NCBI GenBank assembly: GCA_001689495.1
Contig: LUJS01000050.1
Location: 127,013-191,012 of the forward strand
Direction of reading: 5' to 3'
Length of the DNA: 64,000 bases
Origin: Bacteroidales bacterium M8
Lineage (GTDB): Bacteria > Bacteroidota > Bacteroidia > Bacteroidales > Muribaculaceae
This document shows positions 26,124 through 33,421 of the stretch, in pieces; positions within the stretch are counted from its first letter, which is position 1, and every line of letters begins with the position of its first letter. Below the pieces are notes generated by a model, which saw only the letters and a list, made by a program, of their open reading frames with translations, was not told where the DNA came from and ran no database searches. A program made the translations under genes and the position numbers.

Positions 26124-26147
26124 GCCCGGCTCCTTCCAGAGCCGGGC
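26124..26147 (+). promoter_or_regulatory. GC-rich hairpin just downstream of the variable gene
   Basis: GCCCGGCTC pairs with GAGCCGGGC (9 bp, 6-nt loop). No T run follows, so it is not a normal terminator. Hairpins in this position downstream of the variable repeat help retrohoming in known DGRs. Confidence 0.55.
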
Positions 26148-26164
26148 TATAACAACTAATAGAT

Positions 26165-26443
26165 ATGATAGAAGAATTTTACAATCAAGAATTCGTATGC
26201 GGACAATCAAGTATAACCCGTGGTGAACTTGAAAGTCTTCCGTGTCCATTCAACACCTTTAGTACCAATGATATGACTATGCAGAAAATCATTGACTGTA
26301 CCGAAGAATCTACTCGTCATGATCTTAGACTTTCAAAAGATGAAAGAATCAACTTTGAAGATGACAAGCATAATGAATGCTGGTGGCGAAATCTTGAACA
26401 CTTCTGCAATTATTTCAAAATTCCATACTACGAAGATGACTAA
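26165..26443 (+). CDS. Hypothetical acidic protein
   Basis: 92 residues, acidic, with scattered Cys/Trp (HNECWWRNLEHFCNYF). Not recognised. Confidence 0.5.
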   Translation: MIEEFYNQEFVCGQSSITRGELESLPCPFNTFSTNDMTMQKIIDCTEESTRHDLRLSKDERINFEDDKHNECWWRNLEHFCNYFKIPYYEDD

Positions 26444-26451
26444 TATATGAT

Positions 26452-26817
26452 ATGTCACACAACATACAGAAAACAATAACGATTGACGGTCCAGTCGTAG
26501 ACTTGGCTTTCATATATCGTTGGGCGCAAAACATAGTAGATTGTTTGGTGTCTATTGAAGGTCATGCCACAATTCATCACGACCTTAGTGCTCTGGTCAA
26601 CTTGCTTGGAGGCGATGCCACTCAATTAGTAGATATTCACGGCTGGAGTGATATTGATGAAGTTGACTTCGATGGCAATCAACTCTACATAGTTGTTGTC
26701 ACGCCTTATGGCAACCTCCGTGATATGATGACGTGGCTCCGCAAGAGATTTTCCATGTGTGATTTCAAATGTTGGATTGACGTAAATGGCGAAACAATAG
26801 AAAACGAAACAGATTGA
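26452..26817 (+). CDS. Hypothetical protein
   Basis: 121 residues, alpha-beta (TITIDGPVVDLAFIYRWAQNIV; EVDFDGNQLYIVVVTPYGNL). Looks like a compact globular domain; family not recognised. Confidence 0.55.
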   Translation: MSHNIQKTITIDGPVVDLAFIYRWAQNIVDCLVSIEGHATIHHDLSALVNLLGGDATQLVDIHGWSDIDEVDFDGNQLYIVVVTPYGNLRDMMTWLRKRFSMCDFKCWIDVNGETIENETD

Positions 26818-26818
26818 C

Positions 26819-27061
26819 ATGAACCTTATAGTTACCAATCGAGTCAAGGAGGAATTGACCGTAGGAGCCGTGAAAGGGATGGATGTTGCTGGCAGCATCT
26901 TACGAGTCTTTTTCTGCAATGAACAAGACTCTTTTTCCGCCTTTCAACGAATCAGAAATTTTGGCTTACGTTGCTGTCATGCAGGAATCAATGCTCCTGA
27001 TGGTCCGATGGTAATGGTAAGCCATATTCATCAAACAGACTTTAATATCAAATTACAATGA
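26819..27061 (+). CDS. Hypothetical small protein
   Basis: 80 residues (NLIVTNRVKEELTVGAVKGM). Overlaps the following gene by 4 bp. Unknown. Confidence 0.5.
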   Translation: MNLIVTNRVKEELTVGAVKGMDVAGSILRVFFCNEQDSFSAFQRIRNFGLRCCHAGINAPDGPMVMVSHIHQTDFNIKLQ

Positions 27062-27402
27062 GTGAAAGCACATATAGTTTTATTCTTGGCAATATTGAGC
27101 ATACAGAAACATTCCTTCAAGAACCAGATGTGAATGCTGCAATTGTTCACAATCTGTTGTTTTTCGCAGCCGATCTTACACAAGATGAAGCCATACGAAT
27201 GGAAGTAGCATGGGAATATTCTGACAGCCAATTGGATTATGCAACTGATTATATGGCAGAAAGGGACCAAAAATTACCCTGTGAACTTCTTTTCTTGAAG
27301 CAACGAGATTACGACATATTCATTGCTCAATGCAAAAATAATCACTATGCAGATGTTCGAGTAGCAACGCCTGAAGATTTGCAAAAATTTGAGATTAATT
27401 AA
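27058..27402 (+). CDS. Hypothetical protein
   Basis: 114 residues, acidic, helical (YSFILGNIEHTETFL; QDEAIRMEVAWEYS). Unknown. Confidence 0.5.
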   Translation: MSESTYSFILGNIEHTETFLQEPDVNAAIVHNLLFFAADLTQDEAIRMEVAWEYSDSQLDYATDYMAERDQKLPCELLFLKQRDYDIFIAQCKNNHYADVRVATPEDLQKFEIN

Positions 27403-27403
27403 T

Positions 27404-27547
27404 ATGGCAAGACAGAATAAATACCAGTATTTACGAATTCTACAAGGGCTTTTTGAAGGCGAGTGGGCAGACATAATTGCCTGCGACAAGCACGCCTCTT
27501 CACAAGAAAAAAGGCGTTTGTTGAAGACGTTAGAAGCTATCGAATAA
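27404..27547 (+). CDS. 47-residue basic protein
   Basis: MARQNKYQYLRILQGLFEGE continues through a short helical protein ending RRLLKTLEAIE. One base after the previous stop, codon use as in neighbours. Unknown function. Confidence 0.5.
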   Translation: MARQNKYQYLRILQGLFEGEWADIIACDKHASSQEKRRLLKTLEAIE

Positions 27548-27652
27548 ATGATCCCCGACCATATCGGATTATCTCCCGAAGAATATCTATCAACGAACAA
27601 TTTCACGCATAAATTATGGCAACTCAAATATATCAAACCAACTACAGGGTAG
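27548..27652 (+). CDS. Possible 34-residue peptide
   Basis: ATG directly abuts the preceding TAA; MIPDHIGLSPEEYLSTNNF reads as plausible protein, but it overlaps the zinc-ribbon gene by 37 bp. Weakly supported. Confidence 0.3.
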   Translation: MIPDHIGLSPEEYLSTNNFTHKLWQLKYIKPTTG

Positions 27653-28119
27653 CTGTTGAATGGCTCAATAATGACATGGTGCTTTGTAACAAGCTGCCTG
27701 AAATAGACCCATCATTATGGGCCAACATGCTGCCTGTAATAGACATCACAGCCTCCTCAGAAGCACCTGACGAATGTCCAGAATGTGGGGCAATGAAAAT
27801 TCGTCCCTATATTGACGATGATGGAGATGAGACTGAAGAGTGGGAATGTGAAAACTGTGGTCACATCTGGAATCCCGATGAAGAGAATGATAATGACGAC
27901 ATTTATGAACCTGAAATCTTCCAGTGGTTCATCACCGACTGTTCAGAATCTGAGGTCAAATATCTTCGCGAGACATTCGGCCTTCAATTTACATACAGCG
28001 ACTTGCTTGACCGGTATATCCTTTGTGTAACGCATTGGGGCACTGGTTGGGACTATGTAGGCTGGACAACAACTAATCCTTATGCAGAACGTAAACTTGG
28101 AGAACCAAAATGCAAATAG
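27616..28119 (+). CDS. Zinc-ribbon protein
   Basis: 167 residues. A central zinc ribbon (ECPECGAMKI ... WECENCGHIW) is followed by an acidic linker and a globular C-terminus (FQWFITDCSESEVKYL). Unknown role. Confidence 0.6.
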   Translation: MATQIYQTNYRVAVEWLNNDMVLCNKLPEIDPSLWANMLPVIDITASSEAPDECPECGAMKIRPYIDDDGDETEEWECENCGHIWNPDEENDNDDIYEPEIFQWFITDCSESEVKYLRETFGLQFTYSDLLDRYILCVTHWGTGWDYVGWTTTNPYAERKLGEPKCK

Positions 28120-28347
28120 CCGTACTTGATTTCAACACCAACACAGTCGATGTCATTTCTGTGGACGACGAATGGCTTGAAAACGACCTCAGAGACGAAT
28201 TGCCCGAATGACGAATGGGCAAAAGTTGACAAAGACGAGAAACTTACTCTCTTTCTCTTTGACTACTGTGGCTACTCCGATGGAAACATCGAATATATGT
28301 GTGACTACGAAAAGGTTCAATATTTAACCCCGAAAGATTTTAACTAA
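28110..28347 (+). pseudogene. Small gene split by a +1 frame change
   Basis: The first frame, from ATG 28110, gives MQIAVLDFNTNTVDVISVDD and ends at TGA 28209-28211 after CCC-GAA. The +1 frame continues without a start codon through NDEWAKVDKDEKLTLFLFDY to 28347, where it abuts the next ATG. Together they make a compact protein of about 78 residues like other small Bacteroidales mobile-element proteins. Either a natural indel or a programmed +1 shift at the CCC codon. Confidence 0.5.
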
Positions 28348-28712
28348 TGAAGCATACAGACTTCTATTATCTCCTTGAGGCAATTAAAGAGCACGAGGAA
28401 AATGAACTTATCGCTGCCGTAATCGCTCATGGCGGTGAAATTAAATTTAGCTCTGAGGACGCTCCTGTGATATTGGCAGCAGCCAAACACGCTGAGTGTG
28501 CGTCAGACTACAAAGTAGAGAAAGTTACAGTTGAACGTGTGGACGGCTACGACTGGCTCACAGTATTTGGTGTAGAAAACGAGTATGGTTATGACACTGA
28601 AATCATATATGCAGAGCCGGGCCACCTAAGCTATATCACCGGTCGCATCCCGGAAACTGCGGCAGTAAGCGATGTATCTATTCCAATCAACTTTGGCGAA
28701 TTTGTTAAATAA
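28347..28712 (+). CDS. Hypothetical protein
   Basis: 121 residues, acidic alpha-beta (DFYYLLEAIKEHEENEL; YDTEIIYAEPGHLSYI). Last gene before promoter copy 3. Unknown. Confidence 0.55.
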   Translation: MKHTDFYYLLEAIKEHEENELIAAVIAHGGEIKFSSEDAPVILAAAKHAECASDYKVEKVTVERVDGYDWLTVFGVENEYGYDTEIIYAEPGHLSYITGRIPETAAVSDVSIPINFGEFVK

Positions 28713-28717
28713 CGAAT

Positions 28718-28768
28718 GTTAAAGTCAAGTTTATGGACAACGTAGGACACCAACACCAACTATTCTTC
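28718..28768 (+). promoter_or_regulatory. Tripartite phage promoter, copy 3 (RT operon)
   Basis: GTTAAAG (28718-28724), 10 bp, GGACAACGTAGGACA (28735-28749), 10 bp, CTATTCTTC (28760-28768), ATG at 28785. Drives the HTH, basic protein, reverse transcriptase and hairpin array in one direction. Confidence 0.7.
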
Positions 28769-28784
28769 ACAAATACAAACAACA

Positions 28785-29129
28785 ATGCCATATCGCAGTG
28801 ATAACATTCCTATCGCCGGAACAAAACATGACAAGCGAGTTAAATTGACTCAAGATGAACGAAATGCAATTATCATTCTCGTTCAGAAAGGTTACAGTCA
28901 ACGCAAACTTGCAGCAATGTTCAGAGTCTCAAGAAGGCTCGTTCAGCATATCATAAATCCTCAGCCTCGTCCGCCTGCTCCTAAGAGATCAGCTGAATAC
29001 TGGGCTGAGGCAAAGAGGAAATATCGGAAACGTAAACAGGAATTATTAAAAACAGGAAAAATCCATGCCCCGAAAAAGAAAACGAGTCCGAAAACCTATC
29101 CTCGAAAATCCCGCAGAGATAAAGATTGA
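28785..29129 (+). CDS. Helix-turn-helix protein with basic tail
   Basis: 114 residues. KLTQDERNAIIILVQKGYSQ followed by RKLAAMFRVSRRLVQHI is a resolvase/transposase-type HTH (about 20-60). The C-terminal 45 residues are extremely Lys/Arg-rich. First gene of the RT operon; could regulate it or bind the array DNA or RNA. Confidence 0.65.
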   Translation: MPYRSDNIPIAGTKHDKRVKLTQDERNAIIILVQKGYSQRKLAAMFRVSRRLVQHIINPQPRPPAPKRSAEYWAEAKRKYRKRKQELLKTGKIHAPKKKTSPKTYPRKSRRDKD

Positions 29130-29313
29130 GGACTTTATATCTTCTCTTCTAACATTGAGTGGACTAAGAAAAAATAGAGACTTCAAAATAGCCAACTATC
29201 AGTTATTCATCTACAAACATCCAATTAGAGGTAAACTGATAAGCATTTTGAAGGAACTCTACCCACAATATAATTTCTACTGGGAAACTGCAAGGCTTCT
29301 CAGATGGTTTTAA
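29065..29313 (+). CDS. Small basic protein upstream of the reverse transcriptase
   Basis: 82 residues: MPRKRKRVRKPILENPAEIK then a helical body (FISSLLTLSGLRKNRDFKI). It overlaps the HTH gene by 65 bp and ends inside the start region of the RT gene. A basic accessory protein next to an RT recalls the RNA-binding partners of some retroelements; no homology is claimed. Confidence 0.55.
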   Translation: MPRKRKRVRKPILENPAEIKIEDFISSLLTLSGLRKNRDFKIANYQLFIYKHPIRGKLISILKELYPQYNFYWETARLLRWF

Positions 29314-29330
29314 CCCCCGCAAACAGTAAA

Positions 29331-30587
29331 ATGGACTACATCTTAGAAAAATTCTTTGAACCTGAACGATGGATATATGCTATCGAGAAAGGTGTCGGCA
29401 AGAGCATCGCTAAGAGCGAGCTTTATCAGTTGACAAAGCCGGAAACACGAGTTCAGATGTATGAAGCAATCCGTGATGGCTGCTACGAAATAGCCCCACC
29501 GCATACAGCACAAATTCCTAAGGACAATGGAGAATATCGAACTGTGTATATCAATGAACCAGCAGACCGCATACTTCTCAGTATCACAAATGACTTGTTG
29601 TTTGAACTGATGCCTGAGATGATACACCCACATTGCCAATCATATCAGAAAGGTATTGGCTGTGGGAAAATTGTTCAGGAAGCGTCACGCAAAATATGTG
29701 AAACTCAAGGTGATGTAATTGGTTGGAAAGCTGATTTAAGCAAATATTTCGACAGTGTCCCCATTCGTTTCATTGATGCTGCTTTTGATACAGTAGAAAC
29801 AAAGTACGGTCATTCTTCATTGATTGATGTGCTTAGGAAATACTATCATTCTGATTTATACTTCGACACTGACGGACAACTTAAAAGCGCATATCAATCA
29901 CTTAAACAGGGCTGTTCAGTCGCCTCATGGCTTGCCGATGTCATTCTTTATGATATTGATGAAGAATTAGCCAAACTTGATGGCTACGATGTCAGATATT
30001 CAGATGACATTTTGTTCATCGGAACCGATTACGAGATCGCAATGAATGTGTTGAAAGACAAACTGGCTGAGAAAGAAATGGCGCTCAACCCCCAGAAAGT
30101 CGAATACCTTACTCATACCCGATGGTTTAAGTTTCTTGGATATTCCATCAAAGGTTCTGATATTTCATTAAGCGGGACCAGAATTAAGAAATTCCAGAAA
30201 GAAATCGAGACTCGCACAATCAAAGCAAAAGGTGCAACACTGAAGAAAGCCATCAACGCTGTCAACCGCTTTCTTTATAAAGGAAATGGAGGGTACAGCT
30301 GGGCCACTCAAATTCTGCCGATATGCAACGTCAAGAAAGACATTCAGGAGCTTAACAAATTTGTGATGGATTGTCTGAGAGCGGTTGCTACAGGAAAGAA
30401 GAAAGTTGGTGGTCTTGGTTACGTCGTCACTCAGTCAGACGGTTGTATTTCACGAGGTGTAGGGCGCAACGTCAAAGCAAATCGCTCAAAAGTGGAGACA
30501 ATTGATGGGTATTTGACTATCAACTGTATGCAAAACGCAATGCTTACCAGTCGTGAAGCGTATAAAACATTGGTCGCTACTTTATAA
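29331..30587 (+). CDS. Reverse transcriptase of unassigned class
   Basis: 418 residues from ATG 29331. RT core motifs: DNGEYRTVYINEPADRIL (region 1-2), WKADLSKYFDSV (motif A, catalytic Asp), LKQGCSVASWLADVILYDID (motif B, QG type, not the GxxxSQ of DGR RTs), VRYSDDILFIG (motif C, YSDD), then FKFLGYSI. The C-terminal 120 residues form a possible thumb with KKKVGGLGYVVTQSDG, unlike retron or group II maturase endings I know. Directly followed by the eight-unit structured array. Confidence 0.85.
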   Translation: MDYILEKFFEPERWIYAIEKGVGKSIAKSELYQLTKPETRVQMYEAIRDGCYEIAPPHTAQIPKDNGEYRTVYINEPADRILLSITNDLLFELMPEMIHPHCQSYQKGIGCGKIVQEASRKICETQGDVIGWKADLSKYFDSVPIRFIDAAFDTVETKYGHSSLIDVLRKYYHSDLYFDTDGQLKSAYQSLKQGCSVASWLADVILYDIDEELAKLDGYDVRYSDDILFIGTDYEIAMNVLKDKLAEKEMALNPQKVEYLTHTRWFKFLGYSIKGSDISLSGTRIKKFQKEIETRTIKAKGATLKKAINAVNRFLYKGNGGYSWATQILPICNVKKDIQELNKFVMDCLRAVATGKKKVGGLGYVVTQSDGCISRGVGRNVKANRSKVETIDGYLTINCMQNAMLTSREAYKTLVATL

Positions 30588-30594
30588 TAATTAT

Positions 30595-30687
30595 CTGAGT
30601 GCGCAGTGATGGTAGAATGACCAGTATTTAATAATCCCGTAAACGAACAATGACGGGATAATATCAAAAAAAATAAAGTAACGCACT
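30595..30687 (+). ncRNA. RT-array unit 1
   Basis: Box CTGAGTGCGCAG at 30595. Outer stem AGTGCG (30598-30603) with CGCACT (30682-30687). Inner hairpin ATCCCGT/ACGGGAT (30634-30659). The smallest unit; it begins 8 bp after the RT stop. Confidence 0.6.
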
Positions 30688-30690
30688 ACA

Positions 30691-30825
30691 AGTCTGACTA
30701 TCACAAATAACTGAGTGTACGGTGAGGATGGAAAGAAGCAGCATTCAATTCTCTGTTCCTAACCAGAAGACGTTGAGAGGATTCGGGTGCGAATCCTCGA
30801 TGTACGTCTTCTGGCAGTACAGACT
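30691..30825 (+). ncRNA. RT-array unit 2
   Basis: Outer stem AGTCTG (30691-30696) with CAGACT (30820-30825). Box CTGAGTGTACGG at 30711. Long hairpin: CCAGAAGACGT (30763) with ACGTCTTCTGG (30804), and inside it GAGGATTCG/CGAATCCTC with loop GGTG. Confidence 0.65.
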
Positions 30826-30861
30826 ACATATTAATCGCATAAAGCAATACACTATGCTTCT

Positions 30862-30990
30862 AACTATTCTCAAATCTGAGTATGCAGATGATAGTTGAAT
30901 GGCCGAGAAATTCAGTCATCCTGAATCCTTATTTTCGAGAGGTCAGCTGGAGAGGGTCTCCAGCTGACCTCTCGACAACCGTATTCAGGA
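30862..30990 (+). ncRNA. RT-array unit 3
   Basis: ACTATT then box CTGAGTATGCAG at 30876. Outer stem TCCTGAAT (30919-30926) with ATTCAGGA (30983-30990). Central hairpin is a perfect 18 bp stem (30936-30953 with 30957-30974) and a GGG loop. Confidence 0.7.
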
Positions 30991-31030
30991 GTACATCGAA
31001 TAGAATACAGAAACATACAATCGGCATGAC

Positions 31031-31165
31031 AACTATAGCTGGATGTGCAGCGCGTGATTGGAAATCCCGGTATTTAATGAGCACGAGTATATCTCCTGTA
31101 CCGGGACGACTTCTACTTCAGAAGGATTCTGATGTATCAGCGTCCCGGTACAGGATCTCACTCGT
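31031..31165 (+). ncRNA. RT-array unit 4
   Basis: AACTAT then box CTGGATGTGCAG at 31039. Outer stem ACGAGT (31083-31088) with ACTCGT (31160-31165). Perfect 14-bp stem CCTGTACCGGGACG (31095) with its complement (31141-31154), plus an inner TCAGAA/TTCTGA hairpin. Confidence 0.7.
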
Positions 31166-31216
31166 AGTCATATCAAAAATATATAGTTACACATAATCGG
31201 AAACACAATCACACAG

Positions 31217-31328
31217 TCGAGTATGAGACCAACCACATAATATGATGAAGATTTAATGTGATAGCTCCTCCATCATTCGTCGTCATCTCCTAACGGATAT
31301 GACGACGAATAGTCGGTAGCTTCTCATA
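31217..31328 (+). ncRNA. RT-array unit 5
   Basis: Box TCGAGTATGAGA at 31217. Outer stem TATGAGA (31222-31228) with TCTCATA (31322-31328). Perfect 12-bp hairpin ATTCGTCGTCAT (31275) with ATGACGACGAAT (31299). Confidence 0.65.
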
Positions 31329-31350
31329 TCAATTTCATACAGGAACATAC

Positions 31351-31500
31351 AACTATCATTGAGTGTGGTACTGAAGCACAGCAGATTATTGTTCGATGAT
31401 TACACTTTCAGTCGAACTGTTATATATCGCGGCGGGCCTGCCGGTTATCTGGCCCTACCGTGACATCTTACCGGCAGGCCCGCCGCGTAACCAACAGTTC
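31351..31500 (+). ncRNA. RT-array unit 6
   Basis: AACTATC then box TTGAGTGTGGTA at 31359. Outer stem GAACTGTT (31414-31421) with AACAGTTC (31493-31500). Perfect, very GC-rich 18-bp stem at 31428-31445 with 31470-31487 and a 24-nt loop. Confidence 0.7.
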
Positions 31501-31516
31501 ACATCAATCGGATATA

Positions 31517-31652
31517 GCGATGTGCAAAGTAATTGAGAACAATATAGATAGCGCAAATATGATAATCAAGACAGTAAGATTCATTGTGGGCTGCCACACG
31601 CAAGGATCTTCTCCAGTCGAATCAACTGGAGCTGATCCTTCAGTATCAGCCC
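31517..31652 (+). ncRNA. RT-array unit 7
   Basis: Box GCGATGTGCAAA at 31517. Outer stem GGGCTG (31588-31593) with CAGCCC (31647-31652). Hairpin AAGGATC/GATCCTT enclosing CTCCAGT/ACTGGAG. Confidence 0.6.
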
Positions 31653-31684
31653 GCACATTGAAAGAGTTAAAGAAATGCGCCATG

Positions 31685-31840
31685 CTGATGAGATTATCAT
31701 AAAATGTAACGTAACATCGAAATGCAAGAGGTTCTGTTTCATTCATCGGGGCCGGGCACCCTCCCAAGCCCGCAGGACCATTCGGAGGAATCCTCCGAGG
31801 TCCTGCTTTCGCTTTAGGAGGCCTTCGCTTCCCTCGATGA
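31685..31840 (+). ncRNA. RT-array unit 8
   Basis: Diverged box CTGATGAGATTA at 31685. Outer stem TCATCG (31743-31748) with CGATGA (31835-31840). Two inner hairpins: CGGGC/GCCCG (about 31753-31771) and GCAGGACC/GGTCCTGC enclosing CGGAGG/CCTCCG. More GC-rich than the other units. Confidence 0.6.
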
Positions 31841-31897
31841 CATCATAGAAATACAGAAATACGTCAAGACTTTGAACATTTCATTTTTAACAACTAT

Positions 31898-32347
31898 ATG
31901 ACAAACATTTACAAAGAATCAATCGAAAAGGTTGAGCAAGGCTCCCGATTCAGCGTCAATTTTATAGAGCATAGCCTCAAAATTGATGGCAAATACATTA
32001 TCAAGAACGGACAATTTGACGGCTGTCTGGGCATTGAGCCTTCCGACTTTTCTCTCGCTGAGATCGAGCGACTTTATCATCGTTACAATCACAGCATCCC
32101 ATCTGCTCGAAGTGATAACAAAAGACGCAATTATTTCCGAGCACTTCCAGAACACGAGCTTGACGATGAAGATATGCTTTACGGAGAGCATCGTGAAACC
32201 GCTCAGATTGCATTGGAGCTTTATCTTCTCATTGCAATCATCAACCAATCTATCGTATGGGATGAATTTGCTAAGGACAAATGGTTCTGGCAATCTCCCA
32301 ACGAACCCTCTCTCATCATTCTTAAAAAATGGATTATCAAACAGTAA
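31898..32347 (+). CDS. Hypothetical protein
   Basis: 149 residues. KIDGKYIIKNGQFDGCLGIE and a helical C-terminus. First gene after the array. Not recognised. Confidence 0.55.
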   Translation: MTNIYKESIEKVEQGSRFSVNFIEHSLKIDGKYIIKNGQFDGCLGIEPSDFSLAEIERLYHRYNHSIPSARSDNKRRNYFRALPEHELDDEDMLYGEHRETAQIALELYLLIAIINQSIVWDEFAKDKWFWQSPNEPSLIILKKWIIKQ

Positions 32348-32358
32348 ACTCAATAATT

Positions 32359-33420
32359 ATGCCAAATCAGAAAACTAAAATCGTATGCCCCGTATGTGGA
32401 GCCAATTTCGCAATTCCAGCACATCAGCACATCGCAACCGGTGTAGCAGTGGGAAAAGACAGCAATCTTGGAACTGTCGCTCTTACTCTTGACAGTGAGC
32501 AACCCAAATCTGGCAGACTCTCAGCTGACGATAAGTTGGCTGCTCTCCGTAACGCTGGAGTCAATGTCGAGAACTTATTCTCAATGCGTGGAGCGTCTGG
32601 GGAAAGCAAGGTTGTTCGTATGGTTGACAATCAGGTAGTCGAAGTGCCTGACAACGACCCCATCTTCGCTAAGATCTTGGCTGACGGTACAATCCCTAAT
32701 CGCCATCTGTTCCGTCGTTGGGTTATGGCTCAGGCATTCCACATGCTTGTCGCTCCCGGTGGCTTTACTGAAGCTCTTAATCGCAAAGGCTATCAGTATT
32801 CGTGGGAAATGCTAATCGAGGAACTGCGTGTGCAAGCGAAACTTGAGGTAACTGATCTTGAGAATTTTACAGAGCGTAATCGCTGGTTCAACAAGGCTGT
32901 CGCAATTGGGATGGCTAAGGACTATCTCGCTCAACTCAAGGAAATCGTCAAAGACCGTCGTGTGCGTAGATGTCAAGGCCGTAAATATATTCATATTTGT
33001 CATCGAAATGTATTCGTTGACAACATTGATGCAGAAGTATGGGAGCCTCTGATGCGATGGCATGACCATATCAATGAGGCTAACAATACCGCAGAGCTAT
33101 ATCTGGCAGTGAAAGGCTTTTATACAGCCGTCAAGAAATGCTATGTCAAGTCAAGCATGAGACAAGCCGGCATCTTCAAAGGTGCATACAAAGGAGCGGG
33201 TGCGTTCTTCACACTCAAGAATCTTATCCTCTTTCACGGATGTCGTATGTACGTTGAAGGCCGAGTCTTATCTCAGATTGGCTCTATCAAAAAGCTCCAC
33301 GACAAGGCCACAGAATACCAAACTGACGGTTGGAAGCTGTTCGGCTTGATGAAGAAATTCATTGAGGACAATGGCATTGACATAAAAGCAAAGATGGCCG
33401 GGTGGCGTAAAAGCAAATGA
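32359..33420 (+). CDS. Zinc-ribbon protein of Bacteroidales mobile DNA type
   Basis: 353 residues from ATG 32359. An N-terminal half zinc ribbon (VCPVCGANFAIPAHQH) is followed by LSADDKLAALRNAGVNVENLF and a long helical domain (LFRRWVMAQAFHMLV; HICHRNVFVDNID). I recall similar proteins in Bacteroides mobile elements and phages without known function. The His/Cys pattern suggests metal or nucleic-acid binding. Confidence 0.6.
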   Translation: MPNQKTKIVCPVCGANFAIPAHQHIATGVAVGKDSNLGTVALTLDSEQPKSGRLSADDKLAALRNAGVNVENLFSMRGASGESKVVRMVDNQVVEVPDNDPIFAKILADGTIPNRHLFRRWVMAQAFHMLVAPGGFTEALNRKGYQYSWEMLIEELRVQAKLEVTDLENFTERNRWFNKAVAIGMAKDYLAQLKEIVKDRRVRRCQGRKYIHICHRNVFVDNIDAEVWEPLMRWHDHINEANNTAELYLAVKGFYTAVKKCYVKSSMRQAGIFKGAYKGAGAFFTLKNLILFHGCRMYVEGRVLSQIGSIKKLHDKATEYQTDGWKLFGLMKKFIEDNGIDIKAKMAGWRKSK

Positions 33421-33421
33421 T

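Larger units (their letters stand above)
30588..31890 (+). repeat. Array of eight structured units downstream of the RT
   Basis: Gene-free 1.3 kb between the RT and the next gene. Eight long hairpins have centres at about 30647, 30788, 30955, 31125, 31293, 31458, 31621 and 31790, so seven of eight are 163-170 bp apart apart from the first step of 141. Each is enclosed by a 6-8 bp outer stem and preceded by a box near CTGAGTGTGCAG, often after ACTATC. Stem sequences differ completely between units while pairing is kept. Confidence 0.85.

Noticed and set aside
26124..26147. Rho-independent terminator after the variable gene
   Set aside because: Strong stem but no T run follows, so it was kept as a DGR-style hairpin.
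30588..31890. CRISPR array
   Set aside because: The units are about 165 bp apart, have long self-paired stems and no exact short direct repeat; no cas genes are nearby.
29331..31890. Classical retron or DGR
   Set aside because: There are eight units downstream instead of one msr-msd upstream, RT motif B is not of the DGR type, and no unit resembles the variable region at 25.95-26.11 kb beyond short chance words.
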